This document shows, piece by piece, positions 11,391-21,333 of a stretch of 64,000 nt of DNA. The notes under the pieces are model-generated. The model worked only from the letters and a program-made list of their open reading frames with translations. It was not told the DNA's origin and did not search any database. A program made the position numbers and the translations under genes. The stretch comes from DATEDA01 sp963820965 (lineage in GTDB: Bacteria; Pseudomonadota; Gammaproteobacteria; Burkholderiales; SG8-39). The stretch is from assembly GCA_963820965.1 (NCBI GenBank), contig CAWGCC010000031.1, positions 558,001 to 622,000 of the forward strand, read 5' to 3'. Within the stretch, counting starts at the first letter, position 1; each line of letters opens with the position of its first letter.

Positions 11391-11576
11391 TCAGCAGTGC
11401 TGGACGTTCGGGACCGGGCGGCGGAAAACGCTCGCGAGACGCCGGAGCGCGTCGCGAAGCAACTCGTGCACCGCTTCCGAGCGCAGCCGGTGCGCCTCGT
11501 GGATGTGGTACTCGATCTCCTCGCGGGTCGGGTAGCGACCACCGATGTGGCCGTAGAAGACATGATCGTTTCGCAT
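11391..11576 (-). CDS. Small helical protein (RSP_7527-like?)
   Basis: A 61-residue protein starting MRNDHVFYGHIGGRYPTREE and followed by an amphipathic helix with alternating Arg/Glu (EAHRLRSEAVHELLRDALRR). A GGAGCTTGG segment sits just upstream of the ATG. It resembles short proteobacterial proteins with a PTxxEIExxIxEAxRLR pattern. Function is unknown and the family assignment is weak. Confidence 0.5.
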   Translation of the reverse strand: MRNDHVFYGHIGGRYPTREEIEYHIHEAHRLRSEAVHELLRDALRRLASVFRRPVPNVQHC

Positions 11577-11698
11577 GGTCCAAGCTCCTTAGATTCGGCT
11601 CGACTACGGCTGGCACTCTAGGCCTGGTACGACGCGTTGTGAAACGAGATTTCTACATCCCACTCATTCCCGGGTCGCATGCATGAGTGAGCCGTCCG

Positions 11699-12090
11699 AT
11701 GACCGATTTGCTGGGCTGGCGCAAGTTCGGCGTCCGACGACGATTCCAACCGCCTGATCGCGCTCATCGAAGCCGCGCAGGACGAGGCGGTCGACAGCCG
11801 CGATGTCGTGCGAGCCGGACTAGCTGGTGATGGGGATCTCGGCCAAGACCTTCCGGAACGGCGGAACGGCTACAGCGCGGCCCACGAGCGGAAAGCGCAT
11901 CTCGCGGAGAAGACGGGCCTTCCGATCTCGATGGGCTCGGAGGCGGCCGAGGCGGCGCTGGCGAATCGCCGGCGACGGCGTCGACGCGCTGGTGGCACAC
12001 GCTACGCCATGCCGGCATTCCCGACAAGGTGGAGGGTTCGGCGCGCTGCTGGCGAAGTACTGATCTCCGCAGGGAGCGTCTCGGTTTGAA
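11699..12090 (+). pseudogene. Decayed maleate isomerase / Asp-Glu racemase family gene
   Basis: The start reads MTDLLGWRKFGV, as in maleate cis-trans isomerase-like racemases. The expected following hundred or so bases are missing and the frame changes to SNRLIALIEAAQDEAVDS. In a third frame comes LVMGISAKTFRNGG, matching the family's VMGMSAETFWGG motif. Then KTGLPISMGSEAAEAAL corresponds to the conserved R/KTGxxxxMGSxA segment. The nucleophile regions are lost or out of frame and the C-terminal half is absent. Deletions plus shifts in all three frames show true decay, unlike the single-indel genes elsewhere. Confidence 0.6.
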
Positions 12091-12394
12091 CCTCGGCTTC
12101 TGACCCTCTGCTGCGCTTCGTCGTCGTCTCGCCAACGTCAGCAGTGCAGCGGGTCCGGTCATTCGCGGCCACCGTGAACTCACGGTCTCGGCCACATTCC
12201 GGTCATCCAGGCGCCAGAGAGATCGTGACGCCGATGACCGCTCTCAAGGTAGTGCAGACGTAGCCCGCCGCATGTGCGTGGCGAGGTGGTTTCCAGAGCG
12301 CCAGCTCAATCGATGCCGTGGCCATTGGGCATCGAAGACCAATCGAATGTCTGCTGCCCACGGCGCCGGACTCACGCACCCGGTAGAGTCGAGA

Positions 12395-13261
12395 TGTGGC
12401 GCGGTGGCAGTAGGTTCGGTTTGTCTGTTGCCGCCCCTTTCGTCTGGCGGTGCCCAAGTAACCTCGCCGTAGCTCCGTTTCCACATCCCGCTCATCGAAC
12501 CGGACGTGCAGATCTCCCGCATCCGGCTCTCGGACAAGACGCATGCTTTCGCCCACGAAAGGTCGCGCTCTGCTTGACCGAGCAACAGCAGGGGCCGTGT
12601 GTCCCGTGCGGCATGTCTCACGGCCGAGCAGTCACAACCGCCGATGCGACCACCTGGGTCGACATCCGCTTCCCGGACCAAGGCCCGAGTCCCTTCCTTC
12701 ACTTCAGCATGTGACGCCGGCCGCGGCTCTCGTGCCTTGGCGGAGTTTGCTAGGGTTGCCCCAATCTCCAGCACTGCGCCACTTTCAACGTCAGCCTTGA
12801 ACTGAGGTCCCTTCCCTCCGCCGGCGTTACCCGGTTTCGTCGGTACTACGGACCTCTCCGCCACCCGATAGCGCCCTCTCTGACCGTCACCGGTCTCAGG
12901 TTGGTCGTCACGACCGACCACGCCATCGGGCTTCCCGTGTTGCGCGCGCCTTCCTTGTGTACATGCTGTCGCCACTACCCCGACGCAGCGACTGGAGGCG
13001 TTGCTTCGCTCATCCCCCAGCCGTATCAGCCTTCCCCGCAAGGGTTGACGGGTCGGCCTGCGCATCGTCCTTTTCGAGGCTTGCTCGGCGTTCACTCGCG
13101 TTACGGCCTGCACACTCGCGCTGTCACCGTATTTCGTGACACGCTATCCGAAGGCTTCAGCCAGTTCGTCACCTCCCTAGCTGCTCCGGTTGCTATCCGG
13201 CTGGAGCGGTTGCCGGGTGGGGCTTGCACCCACTGGAAAGCGCCGCCTTGTCACGGCGCAC
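12395..13261 (-). mobile_element. Group II intron, ORF-less copy (copy 1)
   Basis: On the minus strand the element begins GTGCGCCGTGACAAGGCGGC at 13261. It carries the domain I signature GTGGGTGCAAGCCCCACCC and matches copy 2 (20825-21288) at high similarity over about 460 bases. Instead of a reverse transcriptase there is a linker of about 250 bases. Domain V then follows at 12497-12529, a GAGCCGGATGCGGG-type hairpin closing with TCCGGTTC. The 3' boundary after domain VI is not fixed; the left coordinate is an estimate. It needs a maturase in trans to splice. Confidence 0.72.
12497..12529 (-). ncRNA. Group II intron domain V
   Basis: A 33-base hairpin on the minus strand: GAGCCGGATGCGGGAGATC, then TGCACGTCCGGTTC. 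The closing pairs GAGCCGGA/TCCGGTTC and the GNRA-like GGAGAT apex region match the catalytic domain V of group II introns. Confidence 0.7.
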
Positions 13262-13443
13262 ACCCGGAGCGGACGTGTCGGGTGAACAAAAGCGGACGCT
13301 CGGGTGAGGGCCAATACTGGACGGAAACTGCGCCTGCTATGCGTCAGTCACCGCGGGATGCAGCGAGCGATCGAGCGCTGCGGCGGCGCGGAGCTTCGGC
13401 AACCCGCGGCGAGGCGCAGACGGCGCGAGGCCGCCCCGGCCCC

Positions 13444-14616
13444 TCACGACACCTGGGCGAAGGCCGGCAGGGCGCGCGCGACCATTTCGTCGGAGGCGGT
13501 CAGGCTGATCCGGAAGTGATCCCGGGCGTTCATGATGCTGCCCGGCATGACAAAGACGCCGCGATCGGCGAGCGCATTCCATTGCCGCTCGGGGTCGTCG
13601 CTCGACCATTTGACCCACAGATAGAACGTCCCCTCGGGTGGCAGCACGGCGTGGCCGGCCTTCGTCAGCACCTCGCTCAGCGCGTCGCGGCGGCGAGCGA
13701 GCGCTTGGACATCGATCGACAGTCGGTCGAGTTGTGGAACGGCTTGCTGCATGACGGCGTTGGGGAAGCACCAGCCCAGGGCCATCTGAGTCGCGAACAT
13801 CGCTTCGCGCAGCGCCTGCCGGTCGGCGGCGGGCATCAGCGGCGAGATCGCCAGATAGCCCAGGCGCTGCCCCGGCGCAAGCAGAACCTTGCCGTAGCTG
13901 TACGAGATGAGTGTCCAGGGGTACAGGGTCGCCGGACTGACGAAGCCGCGCCCGTCGAAGCGGAGGCGCCGATAGGGCTCGTCCGACAACAGGAAGATGC
14001 GGCGGCCGATCCGGTTCGACGCGCGTTCGAGCCGGTCGGCGAGCGCAGCCAGGACCTCACGCCCGTAGATCCGGCCGGTCGGGTTGTGCGGCGTGTTGAC
14101 GATTACCAGTCGCGTCCGGGGTCCGATCGCCGCGTCGATCGCGTCGAGGTCGAGATCGAAGCGCGGCTTCTTCAGGGACACCTTTCGCGGTACGGCGTCG
14201 GCGGCGAGCAGCATCGGCTCGTAGCAGAACCAGCCCGGCTCAGAATAGATCGCCTCGTCGCCGGCGTCGAGCACGAGCCGGATGGCGACCGAGATCGCCG
14301 CGAAGGCGCCGGCGGTGAGCGCGATGTCCGGCGGTTCGAAACGGAGGTCGAGCTCCCGGCCGACCACTTCCGCGAGAAAGGCCTGCGGCGCCTCCTCGCT
14401 CGTCTTGTAGGCGAACCAGTCCTTATTCCGCGGCAGCGCCCCCTCGCGGATCGCGGCGACGAGTCCCGCGAGGGGCATCTCCTGCGGATTGCCGAAGGTG
14501 AAGTCCGCGATGTCCGGGTCGGTGCGCCGCTCGCCGTAACGCGAGTTGAAAATGAACTGCTTTACGGCGTCGAACGCGCGGTCCGCCGCCGCGGCGCGGT
14601 GCGAGACGACGGTCAC
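13444..14616 (-). CDS. Class I/II pyridoxal-phosphate aminotransferase
   Basis: A 390-residue fold-type I aminotransferase. GTG at 14616 is 8 bases after the cysteine synthase stop and gives a normal-length protein; longer frames would run into that gene. Motifs: NTPHNPTGRIYGREV (residues 156-170), DEPYRRLRFDG (aspartate contacting PLP), and SYSYGKVLLAPGQRLGY with the PLP lysine. The C-terminal substrate arginine lies in HFRISLTASDEM. It probably acts with the upstream PLP enzyme on a sulfur or branched amino acid; the substrate is unknown. Confidence 0.82.
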   Translation of the reverse strand: MTVVSHRAAAADRAFDAVKQFIFNSRYGERRTDPDIADFTFGNPQEMPLAGLVAAIREGALPRNKDWFAYKTSEEAPQAFLAEVVGRELDLRFEPPDIALTAGAFAAISVAIRLVLDAGDEAIYSEPGWFCYEPMLLAADAVPRKVSLKKPRFDLDLDAIDAAIGPRTRLVIVNTPHNPTGRIYGREVLAALADRLERASNRIGRRIFLLSDEPYRRLRFDGRGFVSPATLYPWTLISYSYGKVLLAPGQRLGYLAISPLMPAADRQALREAMFATQMALGWCFPNAVMQQAVPQLDRLSIDVQALARRRDALSEVLTKAGHAVLPPEGTFYLWVKWSSDDPERQWNALADRGVFVMPGSIMNARDHFRISLTASDEMVARALPAFAQVS

Positions 14617-14624
14617 GAGCCGCG

Positions 14625-15674
14625 TCAGGTCTTGAGCTGGCCGCTCGGCGTCGAGCGCGAGATCGCCAGCTCCTCGTCGTTCATGTCCGCCGCGACGTCG
14701 GCGAAGAGCGGCGTGCTGAGGTAGCGCTCGCCGGTGTCCGGCAGCATGCACAGGATGTTCGCGCCCTTGGGCGCCTCGGCGGCGATCTTGAGCCCCCCGG
14801 CGAAGGTTCCGCCGGAGGTGATGCCGACGAAGATGCCTTCCTTTGCGGCGAGGTCCTTGCTGCACTGGATCGCCTCCGCGTTCGAGATCGCCAGGATGCG
14901 GTCGATGACCTTCATGTCGACGGCGTCGCCGGTCAGCTTCGGAATGAAGTCCGGCGTCCAGCCCTGCATCGGATGCGACTTGAAGCTCGGGTGCGGCGCG
15001 GCGGGCGTGCCGTCGGGCTTGCGCTTCTGGTCGATTCCGCTGCCGAGCAGCGGCGCGTCTGCCGGCTCGCAGACGATGATCTTGGTCTCCGGCCGCTCCT
15101 TCTCGAGCACCCGCGCCACGCCCTTCAGCGTCCCGCCCGTGCCATAGCCGGTCACCCAGTAGTCGAGCCTATCGCCGGCGAAGTCGTCGAGGATCTCGCG
15201 CGCGGTGGTGCGCGAGTGGTAGTCGGGATTGGCCTCGTTCTCGAACTGGCGGGTCATGAACCAGCCGTGCTTCTCGGCCAGCTCTTCCATCTTCGTGATC
15301 ATGCCGACGGCCCGATCGGCGGCCGGGGTGATTACCACCTTGGCGCCGAGGAACCGCATCAGCTTGCGGCGCTCGACGCTGAACGGCTCAGCCTGAATGA
15401 GCACCAGCGGATAGCCCTTCGCGGCGCACACCATCGCCAGGCCGATACCGGTGTTTCCGCTGGTTGCCTCGATGACGGTCTGGCCCCGCTTCAGCGCCCC
15501 CGATTTCTCGCCCGCCTCGATGACGGCGATGGCGAGGCGATCCTTGACCGAGCCGAGCGGATTGAAGGCCTCGTTCTTGACGAACAGGTTCACCCCGGGC
15601 GGCGCCAGTCGGTTGACGCGCACCACCGGCGTGTTGCCGATCGTTTCCAGGATATTCGAGTATCGTCTTGTCAT
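14625..15674 (-). CDS. Cysteine synthase-like PLP enzyme
   Basis: A 349-residue fold-type II PLP enzyme of the CysK/cystathionine-beta-synthase family. The PLP lysine is in NPLGSVKDRLA (residues 38-48), the substrate loop is EATSGNTGIGLA, the phosphate-binding loop is TGYGTGGTLKGVARV near residue 178, and ITSGGTFAGG lies near the C-terminus. An insertion around KRKPDGTPAAPHPSFKS makes it longer than classical CysK (about 310 aa). It uses O-acetylserine or a related activated serine with sulfide or another nucleophile. It heads an operon with the aminotransferase. Confidence 0.85.
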   Translation of the reverse strand: MTRRYSNILETIGNTPVVRVNRLAPPGVNLFVKNEAFNPLGSVKDRLAIAVIEAGEKSGALKRGQTVIEATSGNTGIGLAMVCAAKGYPLVLIQAEPFSVERRKLMRFLGAKVVITPAADRAVGMITKMEELAEKHGWFMTRQFENEANPDYHSRTTAREILDDFAGDRLDYWVTGYGTGGTLKGVARVLEKERPETKIIVCEPADAPLLGSGIDQKRKPDGTPAAPHPSFKSHPMQGWTPDFIPKLTGDAVDMKVIDRILAISNAEAIQCSKDLAAKEGIFVGITSGGTFAGGLKIAAEAPKGANILCMLPDTGERYLSTPLFADVAADMNDEELAISRSTPSGQLKT

Positions 15675-15751
15675 AGGTCACCCCGAACGATACGGAAGGA
15701 TAGGCACCTCAACGGCGCAGTCGCGGAGTATTCAGCGCTTGACGGCAGGAG

Positions 15752-16030
15752 TCAATCCGGCTGCCGCGTGACGCCGTGGGTCTTGGCGCAGGGCGGGCAT
15801 ACGCCGATGCGCCCGCCGTTTTCGCTGAAGGTCTTGAGCAGCTCCGCGACAGGCGGGAAACTCTTCGGGATGAGCCCCGTGGCAGCGCCCTGCTTTGCGA
15901 GCTTCACGCCCTCGAGCGAGGCCCAACTCAGGACATCGCCGCCGGCGGCGAGCGCATTGTTCGGCAGCACGAGCGGTGTATCCAGGCTGTGGGCGGCTTG
16001 CATCGGCGGCGCCATGCAAACCGACGACAG
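15752..16030 (-). pseudogene. DsrE/DsrF-like sulfur-relay protein fragment
   Basis: The central part LAAGGDVLSWASLEGVKLAK, then GLIPKSFPPVAELLKTFSENGG and IGVCPPCAKTHGV, matches DsrE-type proteins, in which the CPPC cysteines are the sulfur acceptor. The N-terminal nucleotide-binding-like strand and the C-terminal 30-40 residues are missing or out of frame (it ends TRQPD). It lies 78 bases upstream of the cysteine synthase gene, a sulfur-related neighbour, but appears broken. Confidence 0.5.
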
Positions 16031-16060
16031 TCCGCTTCTTTCAAGTCGGACCGGCAGCAA

Positions 16061-16448
16061 CGGGTCGACTTGAGCCGTTCGCCTGACGGTCGCTGACCGG
16101 CCATGAACAGCCGTTCATCCGCTCGTAACACCACATTCGGAACGACTGGTTCCAAGGTACAGCAGACGTAGCACAACGTCGTGCGCGCCGCGCCGAAATC
16201 TCTGAAGCCGACGTTCGAGCATCGGCGATGCCGGCCGACGCGAAAAAAACTGTCGACCGGCCGCTGCTCAAAGGATTGAAGTAGCGCGATCGACCCCGAG
16301 CGGTCATACAACGGGACGCCCATCGTCTGACCGGTCCCGCCCCTGAGCGGACGTTCACTTGATGATGAGAAGCGAAGGCGGGATTGTTCCGCCCCGGCGC
16401 GCCCGCCTTCCCGCCGCTGACCATCGGTAGAAGCCCCGTTTCGCCAGT
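16061..16448. other. Gene-free stretch with repeated segment
   Basis: No supported gene. It contains a 22-base segment at 16085-16106 whose exact reverse complement occurs at 24027-24048. It also contains a CAAGGTA...GCAGACGTAGC segment near 16152, similar to one near 12245. It looks like one member of a dispersed non-coding family found at several scars in this accessory region. Confidence 0.5.
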
Positions 16449-18949
16449 TCAACAGCGAAAAGATAGACCAGCGACCATGGCCCCGAGGATGAAATAGAAC
16501 TTGTCAGGCAGTGGCACAAATCCGAAATGCGCTCCTATCGGCGTAAACGGCAACACCACCGCGACGGTCACAACCGCGAGCGAGGTTGCCGTCAGCACCG
16601 GATGGGGGCGGCTTTTCAGTGGGTTGCCACGGGTGCGGATGATGAAGATCACCAGCACCTGGGTGCACAGCGATTCAACGAACCAGCCGGTTTGAAACAG
16701 CTTCTCGTCCGCCTGCAACACGGCCAGCAGGATGTAGAAGGTCAGAAAATCGAACACGGAGCTGATGGGCCCGATCACGAGCATGAAGTTGCGGACAAAG
16801 CTCAAGTCCAGTACGCGTGGGACGAGGATTTCCCCGGCATCTACCTCGTCGAGCGGGATCGGCACTTCCGATATGTCGTAGAGAATGTTGTTGAGCAGGA
16901 TCTGTGTCGGCAACATCGGCAGGAACGGCAAGAAGAGCGAAGCGCCGCCATGCTGAACATGTTGCCGAAGTTGGAGCTGGTACCCATCATGATGTACTTC
17001 AAGATGTTGCCGAAGGTGCGCCGCCCTTCGAGCACGCCCGCGTGAACCACATGCAGGTCGTGTTTCAGGAGGATCATGTCGGCCGCCTCCTTGGCTACGT
17101 CCACAGCCGAATCCACCGACAGACCGACATCTGCCGAATGTAATGATGGCGCATCGTTGATGCCATCACCTAGGTAGCCGACCACATGGCCGCGTGCCTT
17201 GAGCGCAAGGAGCACGCGATCCTTCTGCGATGGATTGACCCTGCAAAAGAGGTTCGTCGTTTCCACCAGGGCGCGCAGCGCGTGGTCGTCCAGCTGCGCG
17301 ATCTCCTTGCCGGTCAGGAGCCCGGTGACCGGAATCTTCAATTGGACGCAGACATACCGGGTGACTCGATCGCTGTCGCCGGTGACGATCTTGATCGCGA
17401 CGCCAGCCTCATTGAGTGCAGCCAGTGCGGAGGCAGCGCTCTCTTTGGGGGGGTCGAGAAAGGCGGCGAACCCGGCGAACACCAGCTCCGTTTCGTCACC
17501 CACCACGGCATGAGGGTGGTCCAGCGGAACCTGGCGCCAGGCGATGCCCAGCACACGCAAACCTTCTCCTTCCAGCGCATGGTACTGGTCGAGAATCGCC
17601 ACCCGGGCCGCTTCGTCTATGGGCCGCTGGCGCTCGGCGCCTTCTGCTTCGTAATGGGTGCAAAGCGCCACGATCTCGTCCGGTGCGCCTTTCACCACTA
17701 GCCATCGTGTCTCGCCGTTATCCAGAAGTACGGAGACGCGTCGACGCTCAAAGTCGAACTGGACCTCGTCGATCTTTTTCCAGTCACCGACCTCAATGTG
17801 CTGGTGGCTGAGGATTGCTTCGTCCAGCGCGCTCTTCAAGCCGGTCTCGAAGAAGCTGTTGAGATAGGCCAGCTCCAGCACCCGCTCGCTCGCCCGGCCT
17901 TCCGCATCCACATGCCTTTCCATGCGAATTTTGGCTTCGGTCAAGGTGCCGGTCTTGTCGGTGCAAAGGACATCCATCGAACCCAGGTCCTGGATCGCAG
18001 CCAGTCGCTTGACGATCATGTGCTGCTTGGCCATGCGCAGCGCACCACGGGACAGCGTGACCGAAACCACCATGGGCAAGAGTTCCGGCGTCAGGCCGAC
18101 GGCTAACGCCACAGCGAATAGGAAGGACTCCAGCCACGGCCTGTGGAACAAGGTATTCACGAGCAGCACGAACATCACCATGAAGACCGTCAGCCGCATG
18201 ATCAGCATGCCGAAGCGGCGGGCGCCGAGCTCGAACGAGGTCGGTGCCGAGGGGCGGGAAACGCTGGCGGCGATTTCTCCGATTGCGGTAGCGACCCCGG
18301 TCTTGACCACCAGCACCTGGGCACTGCCGCTGATGACCGATGTGCCCATGAAAACCGCGTTGGTCGCCTCGTCAAGACCAGTGGCCGAATCAGGCAGCGT
18401 CGCTGGTCGCTTTTCCACCGGATAGGATTCACCCGTCAGGAGCGCCTGCCTGACGAAGAAATCACGCGCTTCAAGCACTCTTCCGTCCGCCGGAATCAGA
18501 TCGCCTGCCGAGAGCAAAACGACGTCACCGGGCACCACCTCGGTAACTGCGACCTCCAGTGACTTGCCGTCACGCAGTACGGTGGCCCGAACGGAAACCG
18601 ATTCGCGCAACTTTTCCGCAGCCGCGTTGGCGCGGTACTCCTGGACAAAATCCAGCGTGACGCTCAGGAGAACGATGCAGGTGATGATAAGGAAGTTGGT
18701 AACCTCCCCTGTAAACGCCGAAACGGCGCTGGCGACGAGGAGGATAATGACCAGCGGATTCTTGAAGCGGGTGAGGTACTCCAGCAGCAGTGACCTATCC
18801 CGCCTCTCCCGGAACAGGTTGGGACCGAATCTGGCAAGCCGTGCTTTGGCCTCTGCACCTGACAAGCCCGTGGCCAGAGTAGCAAGATCAGCCGTCCCTG
18901 CCGACAGCGACTCAAGCCACCAAGCTTGGAGCGCCGAATCTATCGGCAT
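16449..18949 (-). CDS. mgtA: Magnesium-transporting P-type ATPase, one frameshift
   Basis: A P3B-type ATPase importing Mg2+. ATG at 18949. The N-terminal cation domain precedes TGESYPVEKRPA (actuator), the phosphorylation motif CTDKTGTLTEAKI, KGAPDEIVALC (nucleotide site), FLDPPKESA, VTGDSD and LGDGINDAPSLHSADVG. The frame breaks near 16935 in transmembrane helix 7. The remaining membrane segments (MLPTQILLNNILYDISEVPI to the stop at 16449) lie in another frame and match MgtA/MgtB C-termini. One indel restores about 830 aa, so error is likely. It is preceded 14 bases upstream by a cytochrome c gene on the same strand. Confidence 0.87.
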
Positions 18950-18963
18950 TCGATATCTCCCGC

Positions 18964-19263
18964 TCAGTCCGGCGCGGGATAGTGGTAGTAAAGCGCATTG
19001 AGGTATCGCGCAACCTCCGCAATGTCTCCATTGCTCCACCCAAGCCCTAGAACTCCCTGCCAGCGGCGTACTTCTGACTGCAGGCTTGTCCAGTCAGTAG
19101 CGAGTTTCTTGTCCCGCCAATGAACCTGGGTGCTGTGGCAGGCGATGCAATGCTTTGAGTACAACAACTCACCGCGGCTAGCGTCGCGGATTGGCTGTGC
19201 GTCGACATCGACGAGACTGCCGAACAAGACGAACAGGGCGGCCAGCACCGATCTCCCAAGCAT
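18964..19263 (-). CDS. Small c-type cytochrome
   Basis: A 99-residue exported monoheme protein. The start at 19263 (MLGRSVLAALFVLFGSLVDV) is chosen because a GGGGGAC site precedes it; an in-frame ATG at 19287 lacks one. The signal peptide is residues 1-23. The haem motif CIACH sits near residue 41, and WRDKKLATDWTSLQSEVRRWQ follows. The axial methionine is not obvious; the C-terminus is ARYLNALYYHYPAPD. It is transcribed towards mgtA, 14 bases away. Confidence 0.75.
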   Translation of the reverse strand: MLGRSVLAALFVLFGSLVDVDAQPIRDASRGELLYSKHCIACHSTQVHWRDKKLATDWTSLQSEVRRWQGVLGLGWSNGDIAEVARYLNALYYHYPAPD

Positions 19264-19583
19264 GTCGTCCCCCGTAAGCGTTGCCATGCAACTCAGTATA
19301 GCCGCGACATAGCCGTGGCCCCTGAAGCCTGTTCCCGCAAGAAGGCATGAGCAAGACGTCTGTTCGCGAACGACTGCTCCCGGCTGGAACCAGCCCACCG
19401 CTGGCGGGATTTCTGTTGCTCAGCGAATGACGGCAACTGGCCGCGACTGTGAGTTCGCAGAGGCGCCAGGAAGCTGCCCTTCGTCGACAGCTGCTCGGCA
19501 CATCTGGCGTCTTGACCCGCGGCAAGCGCATCGACCTCGCGGAAGTGCATCTTCGTTGGCCCTCAACTTGATGGGAGTCCATC
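19264..19583. other. Gene-free stretch
   Basis: About 320 bases between the divergent cytochrome and integrase genes. No convincing coding frame is seen. Parts (near 19425-19480) resemble the non-coding segment at 23780-23960, suggesting the same dispersed family. Confidence 0.35.
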
Positions 19584-20134
19584 ATGGGATCCAATGCCAA
19601 CGCCATTCATCGCGAGCCATGGAACAAGGGCAAGATCGTCGGGCAGAAGGCGCCGTTCAAGCTCAAGGACATCTGGGCACTTCGAGTCCGACTCCAGATG
19701 GAGAGCCGAGTGCGCGAGCTTGCTCTCTTCAACCTGGGAATCGACAGCAAGCTGCGCGGCTGCGACCTCCTCAGCCTCAAGGTCCGGGACATCTGCCACG
19801 GCGACCAGGTGGCAACCCGCGCCGTGGTGATGCAACACAAGACGCAGCGCCCTGTGCAGTTTGAGATCACGGCGGCGACCCGCGAGGCAGTTCAGAAGTG
19901 GATCAAGCAGGCGGGTCTGAAGTCCGAGGACTTCGTGTTCCCGAGTCGCATTCACGACTCGCCGCATCTGGGGACGCGGCAGTACGCTCGGATCCTCGAG
20001 GGCTGGGTCGAGGAACTCGGACTTGACCCCGCAGACTACGGCACGCACTCGATGAGGCGAACCAAGGCGACGTTGATCTACCGGCGCACAAAGAACCTGC
20101 GTGCGGTGCAATTGCTGCTTGGGCACTTGGCCTC
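19584..20134 (+). pseudogene. Tyrosine site-specific integrase, 3' truncated
   Basis: It starts MGSNANAIHREPWNKGKIVG. Catalytic residues of a tyrosine recombinase are present: Arg in DSKLRGCDLL (about residue 54), Lys in QHKTQRPVQFE (about 91), and HxxR in YGTHSMRRTKATLIYRR (about 155). The last conserved His is in AVQLLLGH. Immediately after LLLGH the sequence switches to the antisense of an intron reverse transcriptase. The tail TKLESTVRYLG carrying the nucleophilic Tyr is lost, so this copy is inactive. The intact relatives are short integrases of about 200 aa. Confidence 0.78.
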
Positions 20135-20790
20135 GGTCGTGCGCCTCTTCCGTCCTCGATCGTCGGTTTCTTCCACGGGGCACTCCAGCCACATCTTGAT
20201 CAGATGCAGCACGCGCCGATCAACGATGCGCCGCGCGAGCGAGCGCATCAGGTCAGCGTGGGGGATGCTCCCGAAGTAGTCCGCGAGGTCGGCGTCAACG
20301 ACTTCCGGGTGACCACGGAACAGCAGCTCTTCCACCTCGACCACCGCTTGCTGGGCGTTGCGGCCCTGTCGGTAGCGTACTGCTCGGGTAGAAGATCGGC
20401 TTCGAAGATCGGTTCGAGCACCAGCAGCGCTGCTGTCATGCACACCCGATCGCGCAGGGTCGAGATGCCCAGCGGCCTGAGTTTGCCGTTGGCCTTCGGG
20501 ATAAACACGCGTCTGATAGGGTCTGGTCGGTAGGTCTCTTCTCTGAGTGCAAGCGCCAGTTCACCGAGCCACCGTTGCAACCCGTACGCTTCGACATCCG
20601 CGAACTCCTGACCATCCACGCCCGGCGCGCCCTGGTTTGAGCGGCACGGAGCATGGGCGTGAGCCAGGATGTCGTCGCGGCTGATCTTGTCGTACAGGGC
20701 GTAGAAACGGAAACCCGGTTCTGCCTTCGCTTTCGCGTGTAACGCCGTCTGCAGTTTCTGAACCCTGTTCGGAGTTGCTAGGTTGCCCAA
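20128..20790 (-). pseudogene. ltrA: Group II intron reverse transcriptase/maturase, truncated and frameshifted
   Basis: It starts MGNLATPNRVQKLQTALHAK. Recognisable RT segments are CRSNQGAPGVDGQEF, RRVFIPKANGKLRPLGI (RT blocks 1-2) and, after a frame change near 20390, YRQGRNAQQAVVEVEELLF then VVDADLADYFGSIPHADL (RT block 3 with the first catalytic aspartates). The gene ends after RGRKRRTTEAK, before the YADD block, the maturase X domain and any endonuclease. It is therefore non-functional. Confidence 0.8.
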
Positions 20791-21288
20791 TCTCCAGGTC
20801 CCTCACCGCGTCTTGCTTCGGTCTTGAACTGAGGTCCCTTCCCTCCCCCGGCATTACCCGGCTTCAGCGGTACTACGGACCTCTCCGTCACCCCTCAGGC
20901 GCCCGGCCTATCCCTCGCGGGCGTCCGGTCGGTCATCCTTGACCACGCCTCGGGGCTTCCCGTGTTGCGTGCGCTTTCCTTGGGTGCATGCTGTCGCCAC
21001 TACCCCGGCGCAGCGACTGGGGGCCTTGCTTCGCTCATCCGACCCAGCCGTGTCAGCCTTCCCTGGTATGGCAGCCAGGTCGGCCTGCGCATCGTCCTTT
21101 TCGAGGCTTGCTCGGCGTTCGCTCGCGCTACGGCCTGCACACTCGCGCTGTCACCGTATTTCGTGACACGCTATCCGAAGGCTTCAACCATTTCGTTTCC
21201 TCCATGATTGCTCCGGGTGCTTCCGGCTGGAGCAGTCGCCGGGTGGGGCTTGCACCCACTGGAAAAGCGCCGCCTTGTCACGGCGCAC
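20128..21288 (-). mobile_element. Group II intron, truncated copy (copy 2)
   Basis: The minus-strand 5' end is GTGCGCCGTGACAAGGCGGC at 21288, identical at the start to copy 1. The 5' ribozyme part covers 20825-21288 and is followed by a reverse transcriptase gene from 20790. The element stops at about 20130 inside the reverse transcriptase, where it abuts the truncated integrase. Domains V and VI are therefore missing and it cannot splice. Confidence 0.75.
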
Positions 21289-21333
21289 GCCAAGAGCGGA
21301 CGATCAACGGAGCAACGACGCGCTCGGGTTTCT

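Noticed and set aside
12901..14724. 607-codon plus-strand frame crossing the intron and the aminotransferase
   Set aside because: It spans a ribozyme and the antisense of a convincing aminotransferase, so it cannot be one gene.
16841..16931. mgtA as a gene truncated after helix 6
   Set aside because: The missing helices follow at once in another frame, so a single indel explains it better than a natural truncation.
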